IMG/VR virus record: IMGVR_UViG_3300028045_002201
Location: 1-64,000 of that record
Reading direction: 5' to 3' (one strand)
Length of the DNA stretch: 64,000 nt
Source of the DNA: a virus
Shown here: in pieces, positions 41,881-51,518 of the stretch
How positions within the stretch are numbered: position 1 is the stretch's first letter
How the letters are laid out: each line of letters begins with the position of its first letter
Notes under the pieces: generated by a model
What the model was told of the DNA's origin: nothing
Databases searched by the model: none
The model's input: the letters and a program-made list of their open reading frames with translations, nothing else
Translations under genes and position numbers: made by a program

Positions 41881-43152
41881 TTAGTTTATAGGCTTCATGT
41901 CATTGAGATTTTTCCCAATCTCACATGAAATTTTTAATTTTAAATTTGGATACAGATTATCGTCATCTGACTCCAGAATATCTTTTGATAAGTTATAAAC
42001 CTTACGACAGTCGCTCGGCCTAACATAAAAAATATAACCATCATGAACGTGCATCGCTATTCTTGCATCTTTAATTTCCCGGTGCAGCATGACAAGTTTA
42101 TGCAAACAGACCGTAGATGCAGGAGATTGAATTACAAAATTTCTAATCCTATAATCTTGCTCTCCAAAAAATCGCTTTTTTCCGTAATGGTCTAAAGCAT
42201 ATCCGTCATCTTTAACAATTTGCTTGGCAACATATTCCAATGCGACCGAGTATTTATTTTGTATCTTTGTAATCAACTTATTGGCGACATCAAACGGTAT
42301 CCCAAGCCGTTTCGAAAGGGACTTTGCGCCCTGTCCAAATATGACAGGTAAAAATATACCCTTACAAATCCTTCTCGAATCTGGTGTTGGCTCCAATGTC
42401 GTGATATCTCTCCAAATCGTATTATACAAATCTTGCCCTGTTGCAAGATTTTTCCCCAACTCAGGATCATCAGAAAGCCATTGCAGCATAGAAACTTCCT
42501 GATGATTGAAGTCTATGTACATGAAAATTTCATCAAATCCAGCAGGTCTGAACAATTCTCTATCGGACTCGTTAATTGAATGGGGATTAAAGCTTTTGTC
42601 TGAGAATTTTGAGCATTTGCTTCGACCGTTAACTTGTCCAAGAATCTCGTAATAGGAATTTAGCTTTAATCTGTTTTTGGTGTGTATGATGCCTGCGTTT
42701 TCTATATCAGGTATCACACTAGTTATAAGCGGGAGATAAATATTTTTGTAAATATATTTTAATTTATCCCAATTTGCGTCCTGCATGATGCTGACTAGTC
42801 TGGACTGGGCAGTTTTAAAACTCTCTGGGGCTTTCTCAAACACTCCAAAAAAACACTCTAAAACCTTTAAGTCCAACAAGTTAGAGTCCAAATCATATTT
42901 CAATCCAAGCACATTGCCAACATGGGAAAATAAGTTTTTCAAATCCCATCCAATCAACACTTTATTTGGATCATTTATATAAAAATCAATTTCGCCCAAT
43001 TGTTCAGCAAGCTGACTTCTGTCGCTCGACAGATCTATTTGCACTCGTTTGTTTCCGCCAATAATAATCAATCTTTTAGAAACAGTGCCTTCTACAGCAA
43101 TAAAAATATTGCTATCTACCAACTGCTCTAAGGCTTGTGCTAATTCGCTCAT
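41881..43152 (-). CDS. Family A DNA polymerase, truncated type
   Basis: 423 residues from MSELAQALEQLV (43152). Motif A is MYIDFNHQEVSML, motif B RRICKGIFLPVIFGQGAKSL, motif C ARIAMHVHDGYIFYV. The family A motif C is usually HDE; here the Glu is Gly, while the Asp that binds metal is kept. The N-terminal about 110 residues resemble an eroded 3'-5' exonuclease domain without the DEDD set. About half the length of E. coli Pol I. Adjacent to the helicase and ssb genes, so probably the replicative or repair polymerase. Confidence 0.85.
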   Translation of the reverse strand: MSELAQALEQLVDSNIFIAVEGTVSKRLIIIGGNKRVQIDLSSDRSQLAEQLGEIDFYINDPNKVLIGWDLKNLFSHVGNVLGLKYDLDSNLLDLKVLECFFGVFEKAPESFKTAQSRLVSIMQDANWDKLKYIYKNIYLPLITSVIPDIENAGIIHTKNRLKLNSYYEILGQVNGRSKCSKFSDKSFNPHSINESDRELFRPAGFDEIFMYIDFNHQEVSMLQWLSDDPELGKNLATGQDLYNTIWRDITTLEPTPDSRRICKGIFLPVIFGQGAKSLSKRLGIPFDVANKLITKIQNKYSVALEYVAKQIVKDDGYALDHYGKKRFFGEQDYRIRNFVIQSPASTVCLHKLVMLHREIKDARIAMHVHDGYIFYVRPSDCRKVYNLSKDILESDDDNLYPNLKLKISCEIGKNLNDMKPIN

Positions 43153-43176
43153 AGTAAGAGTGTAATGAAAAATCAA

Positions 43177-43837
43177 ACAACTAACAAGATCGAAAAAACA
43201 ACTAACGAGTTAAAACAAGTTTAAAAAACAAGTTTTGTATGCGCATAATCTCCTCCAAGTTTTATCTGGCCTTAATGCTTTCACCCTATTAATTAATTAC
43301 TAATAATAACAAGGGGGATATAAGAGCACAGATAAACTGAGTTAATGTTCTTACTGACTTGTCTAATAAGAATCATTGTGTACAAGCAATAACAAAATCC
43401 AATTTGAAATTTACATAAAGCAATTGTCTTGAATTACTTTTTCTTTATAAATTTCTTGTAAACGTCCTAACCAAAGTAAAGGAGAAAGATCTTTTTCAAC
43501 TTTCTCACCCCAAGAGTTGGGTACGAATGGTTACGTAACAATCCAACTGTTTTGCCGTTTTTAGGGGATGGTTTCAATACTCTGGCTCACCTAGTTTACT
43601 GCTCTCATGTAGATCTGGAGTTAGATCCGATTAGCAAGCAGGGCCACCTCGCAGAGTCAGGTTTTGTTTATCAGGCTGTAATTTGGGATTTTTTCAAATA
43701 ATTCCTGATAAGGCAGGATGATGCCTAGCATGTTTTTAAAGTTGAAACTAAGTTAGTAACTCTAAATAATAAAGTCAACTTGACTTGAGAAAAAAAATTT
43801 TATATAAATCTCAATTCGAACAAAGGAAAATTTCTCA
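43177..43837. other. Long intergenic structured region
   Basis: 660 nt without a convincing gene between divergent polA and the 43838 gene. Structures seen: CCCAA-GAG-TTGGG at about 43509; a GTTACGTAAC palindrome near 43530; and a two-step hairpin TTATCAGG ... ATTTG ... CAAAT ... CCTGATAA at about 43668-43711. GGCAGGATGATGCC follows it. TTATATAAAT near 43800 is a promoter-like box for the 43838 gene, with an AAAGGA ribosome site. A structured leader RNA or a replication origin are possible readings. Confidence 0.5.
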
Positions 43838-44527
43838 ATGCCAGACCCTCTCGAAGCAATTTTGCATCATCAAATGAATAAACTTGAGGCGAAGGCTTAT
43901 AAAATCTCCCTAATGTGGGTCGAGATGTCTAGAGAGCAATTTCCTAATTATCAACATGTTCGAATTCGAAAAACAGGTGATCCTCGAAAATCCCTTCTTT
44001 TTAAACACTGCTACAAATTAGCAAAAGAAACCAACGGCATATTGCCAGACAAAGAATATAAACTATACATTCTAGCTCAACTTCATATTTTAAAGTCAAT
44101 TAACGATGGAAAAATACACGCCTTAATTGATCCTCAGTGCTTGCATGGAGAAAAAGCTTGGAGAAGATGGCAAGTTTGGAAAAGAAGATATGATGCTCAC
44201 CGCATTAAAACTCAATCAATAGAAAACTTGAGTTCAGATAGCACCTCTAGAGTGCTGAGGGAATTAGAAAAAACAAAAATGTTTTTAGCTGATCGCAACT
44301 GCCTAATTTATAGGCAGTACGAAGAAAAAGTTTTAGATAGAACCATGATTAAATGGATAACATTTGGATGGGTGTCACCAATTTATTCGCTGTTAAGCCC
44401 TTGGATGGCTAAGGTTCTGAATGAACCAATTGAGAAAGCATTCTCTTTTGACTTTTCTATCTATAAATCTTCGATCAACGATGAAGTCGTAAATAGGTTT
44501 AAGGAAATTTTTGACTATGAACAATAG
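43838..44527 (+). CDS. Hypothetical protein, 229 aa
   Basis: 229 residues, helical and basic, with many Trp and Tyr (KAWRRWQVWKRRYDAHRIK). An IKWITFGWVSPIYSLLSPWM stretch near residue 170 is hydrophobic but contains charged flanks; a membrane segment is possible. AAAGGAAAA precedes the ATG. No family recognised. The next gene begins inside its end. Confidence 0.7.
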   Translation: MPDPLEAILHHQMNKLEAKAYKISLMWVEMSREQFPNYQHVRIRKTGDPRKSLLFKHCYKLAKETNGILPDKEYKLYILAQLHILKSINDGKIHALIDPQCLHGEKAWRRWQVWKRRYDAHRIKTQSIENLSSDSTSRVLRELEKTKMFLADRNCLIYRQYEEKVLDRTMIKWITFGWVSPIYSLLSPWMAKVLNEPIEKAFSFDFSIYKSSINDEVVNRFKEIFDYEQ

Positions 44528-44765
44528 ATTTTTTTTAGACGAAGAAAATAGTGTTTGGAAATACTACGACTTAAAAAACACCGAATCAAATATGAGATGT
44601 TGCCGATTTGAAGGCTATACAAATACCAAAGAACGACAAGAAATCTGGGTATGTAGAAGAAGCTGCCCTGAAGAAACTTGGATGGAAATTTTTGAACATC
44701 AAGCACAAATTATTATTGACTCGGAGAAACATAATGGAATTCCAAACAGACCATCTCAAGTCTGA
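44517..44765 (+). CDS. Hypothetical protein, 82 aa
   Basis: From the ATG at 44517 (MNNRFFLDEENSVWKYYDLK), AAGGAA about 10 nt upstream, overlapping the previous gene by 11 nt. It has four Cys (CCRF, VCRRSC). An overlapping plus frame starting at 44608 gives only the 44734 gene from its own ATG. No family recognised. Confidence 0.58.
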   Translation: MNNRFFLDEENSVWKYYDLKNTESNMRCCRFEGYTNTKERQEIWVCRRSCPEETWMEIFEHQAQIIIDSEKHNGIPNRPSQV

Positions 44766-45009
44766 TGACTTAAGGCAAATATGTAGATTCGCATATGAAA
44801 ATTGTAAAATTTGGTATGGCGAAATATTTATTGAAGATATAGATGATGAAAATTGTTCATTAGAAAATATAATGTCTTATATTGACGAAGACTTTAATTT
44901 TAGAATAAGCATAAATGATGATATAGAAATGGGCTTCTATGAAGATAGTTGTTATTGCTGGTTCGTGTTAGAAAAAGATCATATTAGCAATATTGCATCC
45001 TTAGTTTAA
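44734..45009 (+). CDS. Hypothetical acidic protein, 91 aa
   Basis: From the ATG at 44734 (MEFQTDHLKSDDLRQICRF), GGAG 8 nt upstream, overlapping the previous gene by 32 nt. Very acidic, with an EIFIEDIDDENCS segment. No family recognised. Convergent with the tagged gene at 45010, with no gap. Confidence 0.65.
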   Translation: MEFQTDHLKSDDLRQICRFAYENCKIWYGEIFIEDIDDENCSLENIMSYIDEDFNFRISINDDIEMGFYEDSCYCWFVLEKDHISNIASLV

Positions 45010-45237
45010 TCAAACAGTCTTGCTTAACCACTCTTTAAAGCTAAAGTTTTTTATAAGCAAGGAATCTATTTGTCTATTTGGATTAACAATTATTTTGTTA
45101 ATTTCTTTCTTTCCTTTTTCAGATGTTATTGCTTTCCATGCTTTTTTTCTTGTCGGATAGCTCATATCTTTAAAAGATGATCTTAAATTTTTTACAATAT
45201 CTTCTATTGCATCTCTTTTATTTGATTTTTTACTCAA
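45010..45237 (-). CDS. Small protein with C-terminal FKEWL motif
   Basis: 75 residues, TTG start, 1 nt after the stop of the upstream gene. It is basic and helical (KNLRSSFKDMSYPTRKKAWK) and ends NFSFKEWLSKTV. The tag motif is at the C-terminus, unlike the other members, which suggests the motif acts as a peptide wherever it is exposed. Confidence 0.62.
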   Translation of the reverse strand: MSKKSNKRDAIEDIVKNLRSSFKDMSYPTRKKAWKAITSEKGKKEINKIIVNPNRQIDSLLIKNFSFKEWLSKTV

Positions 45238-45238
45238 C

Positions 45239-46018
45239 TTAGTACCATTTCAGAGTATTAGTGATTGTTTCTATTATTTCAGAATTTTCCTGTGTAGGAA
45301 AGAAATTCAAATCAGTATCAGAAGGACTCATGGCCCACTCATGTTGTCCCATTCCAGACTCTATGTTGTAGTTCAATATTCGAATCATCCCTTTTTCTTT
45401 TTCGAATATTATAGAAGTTTGATTTTCCTCGACTCTTTGATGATCTGGTGCTTGGTTGCCATGTCCTTTAACTCCCAGTCTGATGATATAATTAGAATTA
45501 CTTATTTTCTTAATGCCCTCATAGATGAAGATATTCTTTGCGTTTCTTCTTATAGAATCAGCCATTTGTACAACTAGGCTTTCGAGTTTATTATATTCTC
45601 TCTTTGGAGAATCTATATCCTCTTTATTTATCACTTGCACTTCGTCTAAAACTTCATTGGCGACTATATCTTCATATCCCCCATATCCGCCTCTGTTTAT
45701 TTGAAAAATTCTTTTTGTATACCAAGTTGGGTTCCCAGTTAAATCGCTTCCTAGTCTGTCGATCATGAGATTCAGACCAGTACCACACCAGCACTTTATA
45801 GAACCGGAATTATCTCCCCATTGTACCTCATTCATGAAATTGCTACGCCCTTCATTGGTTCCAATTTTTTTAGATGCGAGTATAGAAAACAGCTTTTCTA
45901 AATCAAAAGATTTTATAGGCATATCGTTTTGATGTGACTTCTCAGCATCTTTGTTGTTTTGATCAAATCCAAAAATATCTTTAAATTCTAACCATGTTTT
46001 AAAGCCTTTAACTGTCAT
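45239..46018 (-). CDS. Hypothetical protein with FKTWLE tag
   Basis: 259 residues: MTVKGFKTWLEFKDIFGFD, then a mostly folded domain (residues 40-259) with Trp/Gly-rich loops (EVQWGDNSGSIKCWCGTG) and strands at the end. AAGGAATAAA precedes the ATG. It could be a packaged or structural protein; domain unknown. Co-translated with 45010. Confidence 0.7.
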   Translation of the reverse strand: MTVKGFKTWLEFKDIFGFDQNNKDAEKSHQNDMPIKSFDLEKLFSILASKKIGTNEGRSNFMNEVQWGDNSGSIKCWCGTGLNLMIDRLGSDLTGNPTWYTKRIFQINRGGYGGYEDIVANEVLDEVQVINKEDIDSPKREYNKLESLVVQMADSIRRNAKNIFIYEGIKKISNSNYIIRLGVKGHGNQAPDHQRVEENQTSIIFEKEKGMIRILNYNIESGMGQHEWAMSPSDTDLNFFPTQENSEIIETITNTLKWY

Positions 46019-46019
46019 T

Positions 46020-46376
46020 TTATTCCTTTGTAGGTTTCTCTATAGATTCTTCTGCGGTTTTTTCAGGCAACATATTTTTTAAGGTCTCTTCTATACTTTT
46101 CAGCATTTTAGTTTGTTCTTTTTCTTGTTTGAATATTCTCATATCCATAGCTTCCACCTTCTTCACCAGTTTTCCCAAATTCAACTTGTCTTCGCCATAT
46201 TCTTTTTGCATTTCAGCCCAAACTTCTTTCAACGCTTTAAGAGAAGTCGTGAAATCATCTTCAGTTAAAGTTGAAAGATTTAACTTTGTCTCTTCTGTTT
46301 CAATTATATTACCTTCGTCGTCTACGACTTCGAAGGTAGTTGTTAAAGTTGTATTTCTATGTAAAACAGTTGTCAT
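46020..46376 (-). CDS. Coiled-coil protein
   Basis: 118 residues; a beta-rich first third (TTTFEVVDDEGNIIET), then a long coiled coil (residues 55-110: NLGKLVKKVEAMDMRIFKQE). AAGGAGATAAA precedes the ATG. Between a tagged gene and the tail-fibre gene; a fibre chaperone or assembly factor is possible. Confidence 0.65.
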   Translation of the reverse strand: MTTVLHRNTTLTTTFEVVDDEGNIIETEETKLNLSTLTEDDFTTSLKALKEVWAEMQKEYGEDKLNLGKLVKKVEAMDMRIFKQEKEQTKMLKSIEETLKNMLPEKTAEESIEKPTKE

Positions 46377-46407
46377 TTTATCTCCTTTGTACTATATTTA
46401 TGAACTT

Positions 46408-47940
46408 TTAAACATTTTCTATTTCTACTAGAGTTGTTTTAGCACACCATCTAATTGTTTCACTTGCTACTCCTGTCACTTTGATTGCTAATGCATCATT
46501 TGTGTTGTCTGCTTCTGCGTCTGTATCCCAAGAAGCGGTATCTTCAGCTATTGTTGTTTTTGTTGGAGTTCCTACTAAAGCTGTTGTTCCACTGGTGTTT
46601 TCAATAACTCCTTCTATTCTATATCCTCCTCCATCACCAGATGTTACACTTCTTCCTACGATTAATATATCAAAAAGATAAGTTTGGCCGCTTGGTATTG
46701 ATATTCTAGCATTTGTAACATCTCCTATAAACATTTCTGTTTGAGTAGCGTTAGTTGTCTCACATGCAGACACAACATAGCTTGTTTGTGCTTTTTTAAT
46801 TGTTTCTGTGACTGTTATGTTTGACCAATAACTTAAATCAGATTGCAGTAACACTCCTGAAGTTGTAACTACAGCATCGTAATTCCCTGATTCTCCCGCA
46901 ATGACTCCATCAAAAGATCCATTGTATTTCCCGTCTAGTGATGTTGACCATGTTTCGCTTCCTCCTAAAGGAGCATCATTATCTGTTTGATCTTCTCCAT
47001 ATAGAATATTATCCACCCATACTCGAACGCTTCCTATTGGCCCAACTTGAAATTCCCACATTAAATCAAAATCTACGTTTTGAGGCAGTGAAGCATTGGG
47101 TATTTCAACTCTAGCGAAGTCGTCAACATCAGGAGTTGCGCTGCCATCTCCCAATCTAACAACTAAGTCGTAAGATCCATTAAATCCGCAATATCCACCT
47201 CTGAATGAATTGCCCATTTCGAAAATACAACCTTCTGGATTTGTTCCTGTTGGTATGTTTACAGTTGTTTTAAATACAGCGTTTTGACTTCTTCCTATAT
47301 TTTGAGGAGATCCTCCACCTGTATATGAAAAAGCTGAATTTACATTGCTTCCGCTTGTAATAACTTCATCAGCAGACGCAACAGGGGTAGCACCCTCTTC
47401 GAAAGCTCCAGAACTCCTAGCATGCTGACATCTTAATGTGGCTAAAGCATTTTTCCCTGTTGCCAGAGAATAATCGCCACTGGCAGTGCAATCTTCTCCT
47501 ATTTCTACTCCATTTGTGCTTATAGGGTTTAATGCAATGTTTCCGCTTGTTGATGAAACTATGTTTCCGTCAAATTTTAAATTATCAACTGTTAAGGACC
47601 CGTTTATCCCAATTGTTGTAGACGATCCATCATTTGTTCTTACAAAGTCCGTGGTTCCTCCAAAACTTCCCGCATTATTATATTGCACATAAGTATCAGA
47701 GCCTCCTGGCGATCCTCCACCATTCGAATCAACATACGACTTAGTAGCTGCATCTTGGTTTGCAGTAGGATCGGTTATATTTACGATTTTGTTGGTTTGC
47801 ATGTCAAGATTACCAGTAAATCTTAATTGGTTTGCTCCATCGATAGTGGTTAGGCCAAGAGCTTCAATAGATTCATCGTCAGATGTAATTTCGTTCTCTT
47901 GTATTTTTAAATATTTTCCACTTATGAATTTAACTACCAT
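46408..47940 (-). CDS. Tail-fibre family protein
   Basis: 510 residues. The N-terminal module (about 30-75) is LRFTGNLDMQTNKIVNITD followed by PTANQDAATKSYVD, shared with three other genes here and typical of phage fibre proteins that form trimeric beta structure. The middle is beta-rich with many Gly/Ser/Thr. The end has a YRIEGVIENTSGTTALVGTP domain finishing IRWCAKTTLVEIENV, shared with the next gene. GGAGGATAA precedes the ATG. Probably a host-binding or structural fibre. Confidence 0.82.
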   Translation of the reverse strand: MVVKFISGKYLKIQENEITSDDESIEALGLTTIDGANQLRFTGNLDMQTNKIVNITDPTANQDAATKSYVDSNGGGSPGGSDTYVQYNNAGSFGGTTDFVRTNDGSSTTIGINGSLTVDNLKFDGNIVSSTSGNIALNPISTNGVEIGEDCTASGDYSLATGKNALATLRCQHARSSGAFEEGATPVASADEVITSGSNVNSAFSYTGGGSPQNIGRSQNAVFKTTVNIPTGTNPEGCIFEMGNSFRGGYCGFNGSYDLVVRLGDGSATPDVDDFARVEIPNASLPQNVDFDLMWEFQVGPIGSVRVWVDNILYGEDQTDNDAPLGGSETWSTSLDGKYNGSFDGVIAGESGNYDAVVTTSGVLLQSDLSYWSNITVTETIKKAQTSYVVSACETTNATQTEMFIGDVTNARISIPSGQTYLFDILIVGRSVTSGDGGGYRIEGVIENTSGTTALVGTPTKTTIAEDTASWDTDAEADNTNDALAIKVTGVASETIRWCAKTTLVEIENV

Positions 47941-49005
47941 TTATCCTCCAAGTATTCCATTTCCTACGGTTGACCAAGTTTCATCTTTAATTCCTCCGTG
48001 GAAAGGAATTGGTGCTCCACTTGCCTCTCCTCTAACCTCGACTGCTGTCATCTTCGCACACCAGTGTGTAGTCGAATTTGACCCATGTATCCCTTTTAAA
48101 ATTACACTTACATCTCCTGCGGATGGAGTGTTGCTTGCAAGACTTAAGGTCACATCTAGATCAGGACTTCCTGATGCTATTGCTGTTTTTGTTGGAGTTC
48201 CTACAAATGATCCGGTTCCATCGTTGTTTTTAATTAATCCGTTATATCTATATGCGTTTCTTTTTTGATTGGTCCCATCGTCTGTTGTTCCCACTATTAA
48301 ATATTCAAAAAGCGAATTCCCGTCAGTTGGTAATTCAAATGAATTGTAATTTCCGCCTGGATATATTTCAGCCGTAGCATCGTCTGAACGTTGACGATTG
48401 TGATATGTTAGATAGAGAGTTTGGTAGACATTTACTGATTTCCCAAGATTCCCAGAGCTAGTTAAATGTTGTCCAACTCTACCTTCTCCTAAAGGTTCGG
48501 CATCGGTTCCATGAACAAGTAAGAAGTCTTCTGTAACTGTTGGGTTAAAATGCTCTGAACTGTTTATTACAAATCCATTGTTATTGATTGGGTCTACAAC
48601 TAGATTTTGAAGAGATATGTTATTATTTGTTCTAATTTCATTTGGATTTTGGCCACTTATCCCAATTCTATCAATTTCAACATTATCCGTAGCCGTTACA
48701 TTTCCCGATCCATCAAATATGAAACCTGCTCCTCCACCAAAGCTGCCTGCATTGTTGTATTGCACATGAGTATTTGACCCGCCTGGTGATCCTCCACCAT
48801 TTGCATCAGCGTATGCCTTAGTAGCAGCTTCTTGGTTTGCCGTTGGGTCTGTAAGATTGACTACTTTATTTGTCTGAAGATCCATATCGCCAGAAAATTT
48901 TAGCTGCCTTGCTCCATCCATCTGAGTTCTTGCCAATGAAGATACCAGATCTCTCCCATCAGTAGAAATAACTATTATTCTTCCGCTTATTTGTTTAACA
49001 GACAT
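47941..49005 (-). CDS. Tail-fibre family protein
   Basis: 354 residues from the ATG at 49005 (MSVKQISGRIIVISTD), directly preceded by TATATAAGTTC. The N-terminal module LKFSGDMDLQTNKVVNLTD and the C-terminal domain ending WCAKMTAVEVRG are shared with the neighbour at 46408. The two genes abut, and both begin with a V-K-x-ISG head. They arose by duplication and have diverged in the middle. Confidence 0.82.
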   Translation of the reverse strand: MSVKQISGRIIVISTDGRDLVSSLARTQMDGARQLKFSGDMDLQTNKVVNLTDPTANQEAATKAYADANGGGSPGGSNTHVQYNNAGSFGGGAGFIFDGSGNVTATDNVEIDRIGISGQNPNEIRTNNNISLQNLVVDPINNNGFVINSSEHFNPTVTEDFLLVHGTDAEPLGEGRVGQHLTSSGNLGKSVNVYQTLYLTYHNRQRSDDATAEIYPGGNYNSFELPTDGNSLFEYLIVGTTDDGTNQKRNAYRYNGLIKNNDGTGSFVGTPTKTAIASGSPDLDVTLSLASNTPSAGDVSVILKGIHGSNSTTHWCAKMTAVEVRGEASGAPIPFHGGIKDETWSTVGNGILGG

Positions 49006-49009
49006 GAAC

Positions 49010-49016
49010 TTATATA
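49010..49016 (-). promoter_or_regulatory. TATATAA box before fibre gene
   Basis: TATATAA, then GTTC, then the ATG at 49005. No ribosome site. Matches the late-type layout. Confidence 0.4.
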
Positions 49017-49024
49017 TTAAAAAA

Positions 49025-49043
49025 GGATGGCAAATTGCCATCC
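49025..49043 (-). terminator. Intrinsic terminator between fibre genes
   Basis: 9-bp stem GGATGGCAA / TTGCCATCC with a 1-nt loop centre, and TTTTTT on the minus strand. It lies 29 nt after the 49072 gene and just before the TATA box of the 49005 gene, so the two are separate transcripts. Confidence 0.8.
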
Positions 49044-49071
49044 TTTAGAGTTTTAATAATTTAAATCAAAT

Positions 49072-50226
49072 TTATTGGTTGTAATTAACTAGAATCACAT
49101 CTCCAGACTCAGGGGCAGTATTAAATGTTATAATGGCTCCTGATAAAGTGTAATCATTTGCACCACCAGTATTCTGGATGATGCCATTTAGATAAATACA
49201 ATCAGTATTTGACAAAGGTGTTGCCGCCATTGTGAAGTCTGTATTTGATCCATTAACTGTTCCTGTAGGAGTTTCTCTTGTTACCCAAGTATCTGTAACA
49301 TATGAATCCGCAATGGTAAAGGCTGCACTTGAACTCATTGTCAGGTCGCCCCCAACTGCGTTGTAGGTAGTGTCAGATGCACCTTGTCCAACAAGCAATG
49401 CAGCAGAAGCTCCATCGGCAAGAGAAAGCCCACTAGAACCTAGAGCGAGAGTTGATCCATCAAGATTAACTTCAATATCATCAGCATTTACGGTAATTCC
49501 ACCCGAAGTTGCAGCACCAATATTAACATCACCGCCAGATGCTGCTAGACCGCTTCCTGCACCGACTGAAATACCGCCAGCACCAAGGTTTAGTCCCGAA
49601 TTAGTATCCAGATTTATTGTGATGTCGTTTGCATTTGCTGTTAATCCACCGCTTGTTGCGGCAACAACATCTACTGTTTCATCAGTCTTCGTAAGACCAG
49701 CACCAGCTACAAGATCGCCTAAAAGTTGTCCGGTTTGAGAGAATTTTTCAAAAGTCAGAGCGGTTGTATCTAGAGTGATAGATCCGGTTGTAGTTAGCAA
49801 CCAGCCAGTGTCTGCGTTTGAAGTTCCTTCTTCAATGAATGCAAACATGCCAGTTGTAACTTCGGCACTTGTGTTTGCGTCTGAAGATCTGACAGGAGCA
49901 CCAGATGCGGTTACATCATAAATACCGTTTTGGTTACCAGTTGATTGATTCTTAAGAAGAATTCTATCGTCTGCTACAAGAGTCACTCCGTCTACGGTTT
50001 GACCTGCTGTGAATGCTGAAGCAAAAGTTCCATTAGACGTAGTTGCTACCCTAATGCTTTCTTTAAAATCAATTACACCACCTGCAACTTGAGCATCAAC
50101 ATATGCTTTCGTTGCAGCTTCCTGATTTGCTGTCGGATCTGTAAGATTGACAATTTTATTGGTTTGCAAGTCAAGATTGCCAGTAAATCTTAACTGACGA
50201 GCACCATCTGTTTGTGTTACGGCCAT
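49072..50226 (-). CDS. Tail-fibre family protein (paralogue A)
   Basis: 384 residues. Starts MAVTQTDGARQLRFTGNLDL, then a beta-prism-like region of repeats (ATSGGLTANANDITINLDTN, ATSGGITVNADDIEVNLDGS). A C-terminal domain follows (TPTGTVNGSNTDFTMAATP to the end VILVNYNQ), like the end of the 51519 protein. AAGGAAGG precedes the ATG. Very similar to the next gene. Confidence 0.85.
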   Translation of the reverse strand: MAVTQTDGARQLRFTGNLDLQTNKIVNLTDPTANQEAATKAYVDAQVAGGVIDFKESIRVATTSNGTFASAFTAGQTVDGVTLVADDRILLKNQSTGNQNGIYDVTASGAPVRSSDANTSAEVTTGMFAFIEEGTSNADTGWLLTTTGSITLDTTALTFEKFSQTGQLLGDLVAGAGLTKTDETVDVVAATSGGLTANANDITINLDTNSGLNLGAGGISVGAGSGLAASGGDVNIGAATSGGITVNADDIEVNLDGSTLALGSSGLSLADGASAALLVGQGASDTTYNAVGGDLTMSSSAAFTIADSYVTDTWVTRETPTGTVNGSNTDFTMAATPLSNTDCIYLNGIIQNTGGANDYTLSGAIITFNTAPESGDVILVNYNQ

Positions 50227-50278
50227 TTTTTTCCTTCCTTGGATTTTAATTTTATGGTAATTTTATGGTAATTTTATT

Positions 50279-51433
50279 TTATTTGGCATAATTAACTAAT
50301 AAAACATCTCCGGTTTCAGGAGCACTATTGAAAGTGATTGAGTTTGTTGAAATGGTGTAATCATTTGAACCGCCAACATTTTGAAGTATACCATTTAAAT
50401 GGACACATTCTGTTCCACTTAAAGGCGTTGCTGCCAACGTGTAAGAAGCATTGCTTCCATTTACAAGTCCTGATGGAACTTCTCTGTAAACCCAAGTATC
50501 TGTAACATATGAATCCGCAATGGTAAAGGCTGCACTTGAACTCATTGTCAGGTCGCCCCCAACTGCGTTGTAAGTCGAATCAGATGCACCTTGTCCAACA
50601 AGCAATGCAGCAGAGGCTCCATCGGCAAGAGAAAGACCACTAGCACCTAGAGCGAGAGTTGATCCGTCAAGATTTACTTGGATATCATCAGCATTTACGG
50701 TAATTCCACCCGAAGTTGCAGCACCAACATTAACGTCACCGCCAGATGCTGCCAAACCACTTCCTGCACCGACTGAGATACCGTTAGCACCAAGGTTTAG
50801 TCCCGAATTAGTATCTAGATTTATTGTGATGTCGTTTGCATTTGCTGTTAATCCACCGCTTGTTGCGGCAACAACATCTACTGTTTCAGCAGTCTTCGTA
50901 AGACCAGCACCAGCTACAAGATCTTCTAAAAGTTGTCCAACTTCACTGAATTTTTCAAAAGTCAGAGCCGTTGTATCTAAGGTGATAGTTCCAGTTGTAG
51001 TTAGTAACCATCCGGTTTTTGCGTTTGAAGTTCCTTCTTCTACAAAACAAAACAGTCCACTTGTAACTTCTGCACTTGTGTCTGCATCTGATGACCTACT
51101 TGGAGCACCAGTAGCTTGTACTATGTAGATTCCGTTCTCGTCTCCTGATGACTGGTTTTTGATTAAAATTCTATCATTAGTTGCAAGAGTCACTCCGTCT
51201 ATAACGTCGTTATTTTCAAAATCACTAGCTAGAGTTCCTGTTGCCGTAGTTGCAACTCTGACACTTTCTTTAAAATCAATTACACCACCTGCAACTTGAG
51301 CATCAACATATGATTTCGTAGCAGCGTCTTGATTTGCTGTCGGATCTGTAAGATTGACAATTTTATTGGTTTGCAAGTCAAGATTACCAGTAAATCTTAA
51401 TTGACGAGCACCATCTATTTGTGTTACGGCCAT
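50279..51433 (-). CDS. Tail-fibre family protein (paralogue B)
   Basis: 384 residues, same length and layout as the gene at 49072, and long DNA stretches (for example near 50500-50880 against 49290-49670) are almost identical. Divergence is highest around residues 60-110 and in the C-terminal 60 residues. A recent tandem duplication with local diversification. AAGGAGGG precedes the ATG. Confidence 0.85.
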   Translation of the reverse strand: MAVTQIDGARQLRFTGNLDLQTNKIVNLTDPTANQDAATKSYVDAQVAGGVIDFKESVRVATTATGTLASDFENNDVIDGVTLATNDRILIKNQSSGDENGIYIVQATGAPSRSSDADTSAEVTSGLFCFVEEGTSNAKTGWLLTTTGTITLDTTALTFEKFSEVGQLLEDLVAGAGLTKTAETVDVVAATSGGLTANANDITINLDTNSGLNLGANGISVGAGSGLAASGGDVNVGAATSGGITVNADDIQVNLDGSTLALGASGLSLADGASAALLVGQGASDSTYNAVGGDLTMSSSAAFTIADSYVTDTWVYREVPSGLVNGSNASYTLAATPLSGTECVHLNGILQNVGGSNDYTISTNSITFNSAPETGDVLLVNYAK

Positions 51434-51518
51434 GTTTTCCCTCCTTGAATATTTAAACTGACATTGTAGTTATTCATTATTATGTATTTTTTACAATCTT
51501 TCATGCGTTTATATTGGT

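Noticed and set aside
44608-45009. 133-codon plus ORF starting at 44608
   Set aside because: Its first 42 codons overlap another frame; a good ribosome site lies before the internal ATG at 44734, so the shorter gene is used.
49370-51128. Plus-strand Pro/Ser/Ala-rich ORFs in the fibre genes
   Set aside because: Antisense shadows of the two repeat-containing fibre paralogues.
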